Shown here one piece after another: positions 1 to 5,169 of a DNA stretch of 5,940 nt. The notes beneath the pieces were generated by a model that saw only the letters and a list, made by a program, of their open reading frames with translations, was not told the DNA's origin and did not search any database. This DNA comes from Kiritimatiellia bacterium. GTDB taxonomy: Bacteria; Verrucomicrobiota; Kiritimatiellia; RFP12; UBA1067. Location: assembly GCA_028707675.1 (NCBI GenBank), contig JAQWAM010000101.1, positions 1 to 5,940 of the forward strand. Reading direction: 5' to 3'. Made by a program: the position numbers and the translations under genes. Numbering within the stretch: the first letter of the stretch is position 1; each line of letters opens with the position of its first letter.

Positions 1-83
1 CGCAGCGGCGGTACCACGATAACCGGCACACGTTCTATCCGGGTAGTTTTTTTCTCACTGCGGATCAGAACATTTACCAGCAT
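1..83 (-). CDS. Out-of-frame continuation of the YbbR/CdaR-like protein (partial, runs off left edge)
   Basis: A second minus-strand frame opens at an ATG at 83-81, overlapping the end of the 74-745 ybbR frame, and stays open to the window edge (27 codons). It reads MLVNVLIRSEKKTTRIERVP and then VIVVPPL. This is not random: it matches the repeat junction in the upstream YbbR protein, where an 'IDP.PV.I' strand is followed by 'LQLPVEAPTV'. Joining the frames by one extra base in the C run at 88-92 gives VVDPPEMLVNVLIRSE, a natural end of YbbR repeat 2 followed by the first strand of repeat 3. I therefore read it as the severed C-terminal part of the same gene. The alternative is a separate gene translated by stop-start reinitiation, but no Shine-Dalgarno sequence precedes the ATG, and an independent protein starting in the middle of a YbbR repeat would be odd. 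Confidence 0.6.
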   Translation of the reverse strand, partial: MLVNVLIRSEKKTTRIERVPVIVVPPL

Positions 84-745
84 TTCCGGGGGTCCACAAC
101 CGCGTTGAGCGCGTCGCCGGGCGGGATCAAACGAACATTAGCGATGAACGACTGCGAACGTCCGTCAACATCGATCGTCTCGGTCCCGATCTGAACCGTC
201 TCCGCATCCAGAGGGGAAAGCCAGCGCCGCGACCCCTTGACGACAGCGTTGGTCTGCTGGTACGACAACTCCACCCTGCCGCGAGCCTTGCCTGTCACCG
301 TCGGCGCCTCAACCGGAAGTTGCAGCGTCATCGGCACGTCAAACCGTATCATAACAGGATTAGGGTCAATCTTCACCACCCGCAAACCGCGCACACCCAG
401 CAGGTTTGACGGCTTGATTTTTACCGCCACAGAATCAAGCAGGTCGCCCTTGCGCTGCTTGGGCCTCAAAACGCAGCGCACGTTTGCCACCGAAAGCTGG
501 TTGACCTCGGAATACGAACCGCGCAACGTGATCTGCACCGACCGGGGCTCTATTGTTTCCACGACCGCCCCTGTCGTGCCGACATCAATCTCGGCGTCCA
601 CGGGAATCGTGATGACCCGGAGGTGGCTGATCTCAGAACGGATCGAGAAATAGATCAGCACGGCAACGATCAGAGAGAAAAGCTTCCAATAGCCGTTCCG
701 CAGAAAAGCCATGCGCAAAAACAAGATAGCCTTGTCATACCGCAT
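74..745 (-). CDS. cdaR: YbbR-domain protein, CdaR-like regulator of the c-di-AMP synthase (probably truncated by frameshift)
   Basis: Membrane-anchored extracytoplasmic protein of the YbbR/CdaR family, known in Firmicutes to bind CdaA and modulate c-di-AMP synthesis. The 223-residue frame has a short cytoplasmic N-terminus, one hydrophobic segment at about residues 20-35 (WKLFSLIVAVLIYFSI), then beta-rich YbbR repeats. Repeat 1 spans about 44-136 (first strand VITIPVDAEI, last strand IDPNPVMIRFD). Repeat 2 starts near 139 (LQLPVEAPTV) and reaches VVDP at 216-219, where the frame breaks into RKCW and stop. Family members usually carry two to four repeats, so this product looks cut off inside repeat 2. 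The start at 745 is supported by a perfect AGGAGG 6 nt upstream; ATG 712 is a weaker alternative lying just before the membrane segment. The gene overlaps the end of cdaA by 11 bp, and this position directly after cdaA is the family's hallmark context. Confidence 0.88.
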   Translation of the reverse strand: MRYDKAILFLRMAFLRNGYWKLFSLIVAVLIYFSIRSEISHLRVITIPVDAEIDVGTTGAVVETIEPRSVQITLRGSYSEVNQLSVANVRCVLRPKQRKGDLLDSVAVKIKPSNLLGVRGLRVVKIDPNPVMIRFDVPMTLQLPVEAPTVTGKARGRVELSYQQTNAVVKGSRRWLSPLDAETVQIGTETIDVDGRSQSFIANVRLIPPGDALNAVVDPRKCW

Positions 746-1583
746 GACCAGCCTCCTGCTTGCCGTTAAAAAATTTTTTCATATAGAAAGTCAGCCAATC
801 CGTCAACGACACCGGCCCCCGCGTTTGATTGGGCATGGCCTTGCGCAGCCAACGCAGCAAAAGCTTCTCGACCTTGACGTCACTGTAGCGGTGGAGCCTG
901 CCGTTGTGCGCCACCGATATCTTGCCGGTCTCTTCCGACACCACCACGACTACCGCGTCGGTCTCCTCGCTCAATCCCACCGCCGCACGGTGACGCATGC
1001 CGGAGGTGGCCAGATCACCCTGATTGGAAACCGGAAAAAGGCAGTGGGCGGACGCTATCGTCCCGTCACGCATGATGATTCCGCCGTCATGCAGCGGCAA
1101 AGGCGGAGTGAATATCGAGACCAAAAGTTCGTGACTCACCAGCGCGTTCAGTTTTACGCCGGTATCCTCAAACCCGTGCAGCGAGATGCCGCGCTCCACA
1201 GCAATCAAGGCTCCGATCCGGCTTTTGCCGAGACTTATCAGGCTGCGGCACAATTTTTCCGGCACAGCCTCCTGCCGCACAGCGTAATGCCTCCCGAAAA
1301 GCCGTTGTCCGCCGACCAGCGCCAGCACACGGCGTATGTCCTGCTGAAACACGACCACCATGCTCAAAGCCAGATAAACCAGCAGGAAATAAACCACCCT
1401 GGCCAGCACGTCAAATCGGAACAGGTAGGTGAAAAGCAGCAGGGAAACCACCAGCACGCAAAACCCCAGCAGCACTTGCGCGCTGCGGGTACCCCTGACA
1501 AACCTCAGCAACGCATAGATCCCGAGATACAGAACCAAGATCTGCATCAGGTCATTCAGCCCTATCTGTAAACCTTCAAACAT
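735..1583 (-). CDS. cdaA: Diadenylate cyclase CdaA (DacA/YbbP family), makes c-di-AMP
   Basis: Inner-membrane enzyme condensing two ATP into cyclic di-AMP, a second messenger controlling potassium/osmotic balance and envelope stress in groups where it has been studied. The 282 residues show the CdaA layout: three hydrophobic segments (about 13-28, 36-54, 62-80), a linker helix with FQQDIRR (79-85), then the DAC domain (about 110-235). Visible DAC motifs are PLHDGG (163-168, the DGA-motif site), GMRHRAA (195-201, RHR at 197-199) and VSEETG (215-220). The third residue of the DGA motif is Gly rather than Ala, and Met stands where GTRHR proteins have Thr; the acidic and basic catalytic residues are kept, so I expect activity. 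ATG 1583 overlaps the folP stop by 8 bp, with GGAAG 6 nt upstream. The downstream ybbR/cdaR gene supports CdaA rather than DisA or CdaS. After the DAC domain a tail of about 40 residues includes an A6T6 run in the DNA. Confidence 0.95.
   Translation of the reverse strand: MFEGLQIGLNDLMQILVLYLGIYALLRFVRGTRSAQVLLGFCVLVVSLLLFTYLFRFDVLARVVYFLLVYLALSMVVVFQQDIRRVLALVGGQRLFGRHYAVRQEAVPEKLCRSLISLGKSRIGALIAVERGISLHGFEDTGVKLNALVSHELLVSIFTPPLPLHDGGIIMRDGTIASAHCLFPVSNQGDLATSGMRHRAAVGLSEETDAVVVVVSEETGKISVAHNGRLHRYSDVKVEKLLLRWLRKAMPNQTRGPVSLTDWLTFYMKKFFNGKQEAGHAV
752..757 (-). promoter_or_regulatory. Ribosome binding site of ybbR/cdaR
   Basis: The minus strand reads AGGAGG followed by CTGGTC and then ATG at 745. 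It is a perfect Shine-Dalgarno with 6-nt spacing, lying inside the last codons of cdaA. It fixes the ybbR start at 745 and suggests strong independent initiation on top of coupling to cdaA. It is the clearest ribosome binding site in the window. Confidence 0.8.
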
Positions 1584-2448
1584 TATCGTCTTCCGCCGCC
1601 CGCTTGGCCAGTTCTCCGGTCACCGTCAGCGCCTGCCGTGTCGCCTTGACGTCATGAGCCCTGATCACCGCGGCCCCTCGCAAAGCGCACCATACCGCCG
1701 CGCCGACACTGCCGCCCACACGTTCCGCCGCCGTCGGCTCACCGCACAGCTCTCCGATAAACCTTTTACGCGAAGCCCCGATCAAAACCGGCGCCAGCCG
1801 CGCCAGCCGCGGTATCGCCGCCATAAGCTCCAGATTCTGCGCTGTCGTTTTGGCGAACCCTATACCCGGATCAATCACCACGCGCTCTGGCGCGATGCCG
1901 CTTTCAGCGCACAGCTTCAAGGCCGCCGCCAGAAAATTTTCCACCTCTGTGACCACATCGTCATACGAGGCCTGCGTCAGCATTGTCCGGGGCGTTCCGC
2001 GCATATGCATAGTAACCAGACCGCAGCCGCTCTCGCGCACCACTTCCTTCATATCCGGTCCTTCCGCCAACGGCATCACGTCGTTGACTATGCGTGCGCC
2101 CGCGGCTATCGCCTCGCGCGCAACTGCCGCGCGCCGGGTGTCGATCGAGACCGGCACACCGCACCCGCCGCAAAGCCCGCGCACCACCGGGATCACACGG
2201 CGCAATTCCTCCGCCTCGCTCACTTCATCCGCGCCCGGACGGGTGGACTCGCCGCCGACATCCAGCAGGTCTGCCCCCTCATCAACAAGTCGCAGGCCGT
2301 GCTCCACCGCCCTGACGGGATCGGAAAACAAGCCCCCGTCAGAAAAAGAGTCCGGTGTGACATTGACGATGCCCATAACCAGGGGCCCGACGAGGGCTAT
2401 GGGCCTGTCACAGCAACGCCAAACTCTCTCCGCCCGTACCGTCTTCAT
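1576..2448 (-). CDS. folP: Dihydropteroate synthase
   Basis: Cytoplasmic folate-pathway enzyme joining 6-hydroxymethyl-dihydropterin pyrophosphate to p-aminobenzoate to give dihydropteroate; it is the target of sulfonamides. The 290-residue TIM-barrel protein has all family signatures in order: [15 protein letters not shown] (25-39), [11 protein letters not shown] (63-73), SIDTRR (101-106), VND (121-123), MHMRGTP (147-153), DPGIGFAKT (193-201), GASRKR (224-229) and RAHDV (263-267). I see no insertion of the kind that marks mobile sul alleles, so this is an ordinary chromosomal enzyme. The only usable start is ATG 2448, which lies inside the end of ftsH (41-bp overlap). Residues 10-24 upstream of the first signature are typical of the family, so the overlap is real. 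A GAGGG lies 8 nt before the ATG. The ftsH-folP order is the same as in E. coli. Confidence 0.97.
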   Translation of the reverse strand: MKTVRAERVWRCCDRPIALVGPLVMGIVNVTPDSFSDGGLFSDPVRAVEHGLRLVDEGADLLDVGGESTRPGADEVSEAEELRRVIPVVRGLCGGCGVPVSIDTRRAAVAREAIAAGARIVNDVMPLAEGPDMKEVVRESGCGLVTMHMRGTPRTMLTQASYDDVVTEVENFLAAALKLCAESGIAPERVVIDPGIGFAKTTAQNLELMAAIPRLARLAPVLIGASRKRFIGELCGEPTAAERVGGSVGAAVWCALRGAAVIRAHDVKATRQALTVTGELAKRAAEDDNV

Positions 2449-4390
2449 CTGAACCGCCCTCTTCCCGAGCCGCGCCGACGTTCTCTGCTGTAGTCAGCAT
2501 CGCCTCGACATCACGCCCGTCCATCGTCTCGCACTCGATCAGCCGTTCAGCCAGTTTTTCAAGCTTGCCGCGGTTGGCGTTGATCATGTCAGTGGCCCGC
2601 TGGTACGCGTCCGTCACGATACGCAGCACCTCCTCGTCGATCTTCTTAGCGGTGTCTTCGCTATAAGACTGGTTGCGCACGACCTCGCGGCCCAAAAACA
2701 GCGTCTCCTGATTGTCGCCGAACGACTGGAACCCGAACGAATCGCTCATGCCGAACGCGCATACCATGCTGCGGGCGATGTCGCTGGCCATCTTGATGTC
2801 CATTCTGGCGCCAGTCGACAAATCGCCGGTGAACAATTTCTCTGCCACCCTGCCGCCCATCAGCACCACCAACTGGTCCGTCAATTCGCTCTTGGTGCGG
2901 TTGAGAACGTCACGGTCAGGCAGAGACATGGTGGCGCCCAACGCCTGTCCGCGCGGTATGATGGTAACCTTATGCAAAGGCTCGGCATGTTCGCACAACA
3001 CCTGCAGCAGGGCGTGACCGGACTCGTGCCAAGCGGTTATGCGCTTCTCCTTGTCCTCCATCGCGCGACTGCGCCGCTCCCGGCCCCACAACACTTTGTC
3101 GCGAGCCTCTTCAAGATCGGTTTGTTCTACCCAGGGCTTGTTTCCGCGCGCGGCCAGCAAGGCAGCCTCGTTCAACAGGTTCGCAAGATCCGCGCCTGAA
3201 AAACCGGGTGTGCCGCGCGCGACGCGCCGCAATTCGGCTAGCGGCGAGAGCTTGATCTTTCCGGAATGCATCCGCAATATCTCTTCGCGCCCAGTCAGCG
3301 TCGGCATGTCGATCACTATGCGCCGGTCGAAACGCCCCGGACGCAGCAGCGCCGTGTCAAGAACATCCGCCCGGTTGGTCGCGGCGATGATGATCACGCC
3401 CTCCGACGTGTCGAAGCCGTCCATCTCCACCAGCAGCGCGTTGAGCGTTTGCTCACGCTCGTCGTGGCCGCCTCCAATGCCCGAGAAACGGCTGCGTCCG
3501 ACCGCGTCGATCTCGTCGATGAAGATCAGGCAAGGCGCGTGTTTCTTGCCCTGCTCGAACATGTCGCGCACGCGCGACGCGCCTACGCCGACGAACATCT
3601 CGACAAAGTCCGAACCGCTGATGCTGAAGAAAGGCACACCGGCCTCGCCCGCGATCGCCTTGGCCAGCAGGGTCTTTCCGGTTCCCGGCGGCCCCATCAA
3701 AAGCACTCCTTTGGGTATGCGTCCGCCCAGCTTCTGGAACTTTTGGGGATCTTTCAGAAATTCCACGATCTCCTGAACCTCTTCCTTGGCCTCGTTGATG
3801 CCGGCGACATTCGCGAAGGTCAGCTTTTTCTTGTCCTGATTCAGCATCTTGGCCCGGCTTTTGCCGAAACTCATCGCCCCCATGTTGGCGGATTTAATCT
3901 GCCTTATGAACACAAAGTAAAGTATGGCCAAAAACAGGAAAATGAAGAAAAACTCACGCAGCAGCGGCCCGAAAAAGTTGTTGCTGTAAACCAGCGGGCA
4001 AGGGATCTCCTTCTCCAGCAGAAAAGCCTCCAGATTCTCTGAAGGCATCATATTCACCCTGAAACGCTCGTTCTGGCCGCCCTTCAATGACCCGCGCAGG
4101 TAGGTAAGACCGTTCGACTCGCGCACCAGCTCGACTTTTTCTATCATCCCCTGCTCGGCCAGACGCCGGAACTCCAACTGGTCCATCGTCTTGAGATCGC
4201 CCTCGGACTTGCCAAGGACCATCCAGATCAACATCACCAGCAGCATCCCGACCACCAGCCACGCACCGAAAACCCGTTTGGGCGGCATCGCCCCCGTAGC
4301 CGCCTCGCCCTCTTGCTTCTTGCCGCCGCGCGCGGATGACAGCGGCGGCGGATCGGACACTTGGCGGTTATTAAGATTATCTTTAGACAT
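2408..4390 (-). CDS. ftsH: ATP-dependent zinc metalloprotease FtsH
   Basis: Hexameric inner-membrane AAA+ protease that extracts and degrades misassembled membrane proteins and selected cytosolic regulators. Over 660 residues: a charged, Pro/Gly-rich N-terminal tail (1-39, longer than in E. coli), membrane segment 1 (about 41-59), an extracytoplasmic domain (about 60-141), membrane segment 2 (about 143-163), AAA+ module and peptidase. AAA+ motifs: Walker A GPPGTGKT (233-240), pore loop FVG (266-268), Walker B FIDEID (290-295) and second region of homology ending in arginine fingers R350 and R353. The zinc site is HESGH (455-459; the usual form is HEAGH) with the third ligand D531 in LSTGARMDI. 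The C-terminal tail is acidic and Gly-rich and its last codons overlap folP. All catalytic residues are present. The start at 4390 follows a 102-bp gap containing a possible promoter and a hairpin, so ftsH is probably the first gene of the ftsH-folP-cdaA-ybbR operon. Confidence 0.98.
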   Translation of the reverse strand: MSKDNLNNRQVSDPPPLSSARGGKKQEGEAATGAMPPKRVFGAWLVVGMLLVMLIWMVLGKSEGDLKTMDQLEFRRLAEQGMIEKVELVRESNGLTYLRGSLKGGQNERFRVNMMPSENLEAFLLEKEIPCPLVYSNNFFGPLLREFFFIFLFLAILYFVFIRQIKSANMGAMSFGKSRAKMLNQDKKKLTFANVAGINEAKEEVQEIVEFLKDPQKFQKLGGRIPKGVLLMGPPGTGKTLLAKAIAGEAGVPFFSISGSDFVEMFVGVGASRVRDMFEQGKKHAPCLIFIDEIDAVGRSRFSGIGGGHDEREQTLNALLVEMDGFDTSEGVIIIAATNRADVLDTALLRPGRFDRRIVIDMPTLTGREEILRMHSGKIKLSPLAELRRVARGTPGFSGADLANLLNEAALLAARGNKPWVEQTDLEEARDKVLWGRERRSRAMEDKEKRITAWHESGHALLQVLCEHAEPLHKVTIIPRGQALGATMSLPDRDVLNRTKSELTDQLVVLMGGRVAEKLFTGDLSTGARMDIKMASDIARSMVCAFGMSDSFGFQSFGDNQETLFLGREVVRNQSYSEDTAKKIDEEVLRIVTDAYQRATDMINANRGKLEKLAERLIECETMDGRDVEAMLTTAENVGAAREEGGSDEDGTGGESLALL

Positions 4391-4397
4391 ACGCCTT

Positions 4398-4427
4398 ATA
4401 ATACTTGCATTTGCCGAATAGAGGCAA
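4398..4427 (-). promoter_or_regulatory. Possible sigma-70-type promoter of the ftsH operon
   Basis: On the minus strand TTGCCT (4427-4422) and TATTAT (4403-4398) are separated by 18 nt, a fair match to -35 and -10 boxes. Transcription would start within a base or two of the ftsH ATG (4390), giving a nearly leaderless mRNA; the only Shine-Dalgarno-like bases, AAGG, sit 3 nt from the ATG, which is too close for a normal site. A weaker candidate further upstream (TTGTTG, 17 nt, TATAGC, minus strand, ending near 4442) would give a leader of about 45 nt. These are pattern matches only. Confidence 0.35.
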
Positions 4428-4453
4428 CCTCAAAAAACCAGCTATAATTTTGC

Positions 4454-4484
4454 GGGTGCGATTCAACAAAGTCGAATCGCACCC
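4454..4484 (-). terminator. Strong hairpin after the ydbL-like gene, probable terminator
   Basis: Perfect 11-bp inverted repeat: GGGTGCGATTC (4454-4464) and its complement GAATCGCACCC (4474-4484), with a 9-nt centre. It begins 8 nt past the ydbL-like stop codon (4493-4495), the right place for a terminator separating this block from ftsH. No T run follows immediately: on the minus strand the first long one (TTTTTT, 4437-4432) comes 16 nt later. It may therefore act as an mRNA-stabilising or Rho-assisted hairpin rather than a classical intrinsic terminator. Confidence 0.5.
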
Positions 4485-4492
4485 TGTTTCCG

Positions 4493-4834
4493 TCATTTTT
4501 TCGAAGCTCGAATGCGCCTGATCGCGGCCGCGGCCTGTCTTTGCACGTCCGCCAGAGCCATGCCGGTCTCTTTTGCGATGGCCTCGTAGCCGATCTTGCG
4601 GTCGGAGTTTTCAGCCTTAACCAGCGCCTGCTTGTCAGCGCTGACGCTGGCTTTAGCCTCCAGATAGCCGTTGCCGCCCTCCGCGGCCTCGCCTTTCTCC
4701 ACCATCTGCTCGATTTGCGCGCGCCGCGCCCTGCGGCGTGCTTTCGCATCATCCTTCGCATCCGCCCGCACGATGCAGGCAAATCCAAGAAATGCCGCCA
4801 AAGCGACACAAAATATCCGTTTCACATGCTTCAT
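4493..4834 (-). CDS. YdbL-like exported protein (DUF1318 family)
   Basis: Small periplasmic protein resembling E. coli YdbL. In E. coli it is encoded with YdbH and YnbE, which bridge the two membranes for lipid transport, and YdbL is thought to modulate that pair. The 113-residue form has a signal peptide: basic start MKHVKR, hydrophobic stretch to about 22, likely cut after ADA (24-26). A basic cluster (32-38) precedes the conserved core, where NGYLEAK (55-61), a V/L-K stretch near 72 and a C-terminal helix (YEAIAKETGMALADVQ, 83-98) follow the DUF1318 pattern of a Gly-Tyr turn and a 'try residue by residue' helix pair. Start choice: three ATGs lie in a row (4840, 4837, 4834). AGGGGG at 4846-4841 abuts the first and is 6 nt from the third, so I choose 4834; using 4840 adds two Met. 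An in-frame TTG at 4861 is possible but unlikely. It lies 27 nt downstream of the ynbE-like gene. Confidence 0.83.
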   Translation of the reverse strand: MKHVKRIFCVALAAFLGFACIVRADAKDDAKARRRARRAQIEQMVEKGEAAEGGNGYLEAKASVSADKQALVKAENSDRKIGYEAIAKETGMALADVQRQAAAAIRRIRASKK

Positions 4835-4840
4835 CATCAT

Positions 4841-4846
4841 CCCCCT
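4841..4846 (-). promoter_or_regulatory. Ribosome binding site of the ydbL-like gene
   Basis: The minus strand reads AGGGGG directly followed by ATGATGATG. Spacing is 0, 3 and 6 nt to the three ATGs; only the last is normal, which is why 4834 was selected as the start. Confidence 0.55.
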
Positions 4847-4861
4847 GTCGTTGTTTGACAA

Positions 4862-5035
4862 TTAATCCAGATTCAAAAAGTCTTCCAGTTCTTTTTGCAC
4901 CTTAAGATTCACATCCATAGTTATATGGATGGGCTTGATCTCATGCTCGGTCTTGACCGAAAGGCATCCGGCAACCACTCCGGTCACCGTGAACGCCAAT
5001 AACCCCATCAGCACATTCGCGCGCTTAAGCTTCAC
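4862..5035 (-). CDS. YnbE-like small outer-membrane lipoprotein (57 aa, GTG start)
   Basis: Short gene starting at GTG. The translation begins MKLKRANVLMGLLAFTVTG and ends KVQKELEDFLNLD. It has a lipoprotein signal: basic MKLKR, hydrophobic core 8-22, lipobox V-A-G-C with the acylated Cys at residue 24. The mature part is only about 34 residues, with an alternating strand (IKPIHITMDVNLKV, 33-46) followed by an acidic helix (ELEDFLN). Both length and layout match E. coli YnbE, whose strand is reported to pair with the C-terminal end of YdbH to form an inter-membrane lipid bridge. The start is fixed: a TGA lies immediately upstream in frame and GGGGG (5047-5043) sits 7 nt before the GTG. The order YdbH-like, this gene, YdbL-like is the E. 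coli order, which strongly supports the call despite the short length. The next residue after Cys is Leu, not Asp, consistent with outer-membrane sorting if Lol rules apply. Confidence 0.85.
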   Translation of the reverse strand: MKLKRANVLMGLLAFTVTGVVAGCLSVKTEHEIKPIHITMDVNLKVQKELEDFLNLD

Positions 5036-5042
5036 TCACTCA

Positions 5043-5047
5043 CCCCC
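5043..5047 (-). promoter_or_regulatory. Ribosome binding site of the ynbE-like gene
   Basis: GGGGG on the minus strand, followed by TGAGTGA and the GTG start at 5035 (7-nt spacing). Together with the in-frame TGA directly before the GTG it leaves a single plausible start. Confidence 0.55.
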
Positions 5048-5124
5048 ATCTTTGTCAGGTTCCCATGCCTTTTCAGCGTTCCCTCAAAAAATCCGCTCAC
5101 CCAAACACACTTTTAAACTCAGTT

Positions 5125-5139
5125 GCGCCCATAGGGCGC
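5125..5139 (-). other. GC-rich hairpin between the ydbH-like and ynbE-like genes
   Basis: GCGCCC (5125-5130), loop ATA, GGGCGC (5134-5139): a perfect 6-bp all-GC stem about 30 nt downstream of the ydbH-like stop. The following bases on the minus strand (AACTGAGTTTAAAAG) are not a terminator T run. It may stabilise or partly attenuate the transcript, lowering or separating expression of the two small downstream genes. The rest of the 134-bp gap (5036-5169) shows no supported gene or clear promoter. Confidence 0.35.
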
Positions 5140-5169
5140 TTAGGTTGTAAAGTGATTTACATTCTGTCA

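Noticed and set aside
711..1571. Plus-strand open frame of 286 codons opposite cdaA
   Set aside because: It lies entirely antisense to a well-supported cdaA gene, is rich in His, Gln and Arg as expected for a shadow frame, has no recognisable domain and no ribosome binding site of note.
1654..2493. Plus-strand open frames (279 and 200 codons) opposite folP
   Set aside because: Both are antisense shadows in a GC-rich gene whose minus frame has every dihydropteroate synthase motif; their composition is low-complexity Arg/Pro/His.
2990..3030. HESGH in place of HEAGH as a sign of an inactive FtsH
   Set aside because: The changed residue is not a zinc ligand or the catalytic Glu; both His, the Glu and Asp531 are present, so the protease should be active.
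3039..4042. Plus-strand open frames opposite ftsH
   Set aside because: They mirror the conserved AAA+ coding sequence; nothing resembles a known protein and two such frames overlap each other.
4421..4431. Small inverted repeat GAGG-CAA-CCTC as a terminator
   Set aside because: The stem is only 4 bp and the T run lies upstream of it on the minus strand, the wrong side for a terminator of minus-strand genes.
4396..4809. Minus-strand frame of 137 codons overlapping the ydbL-like gene
   Set aside because: It runs in another frame through the ydbL-like gene and across the hairpin up to the ftsH promoter region; its Arg/Ala/Trp-rich composition is that of a frame shadow.
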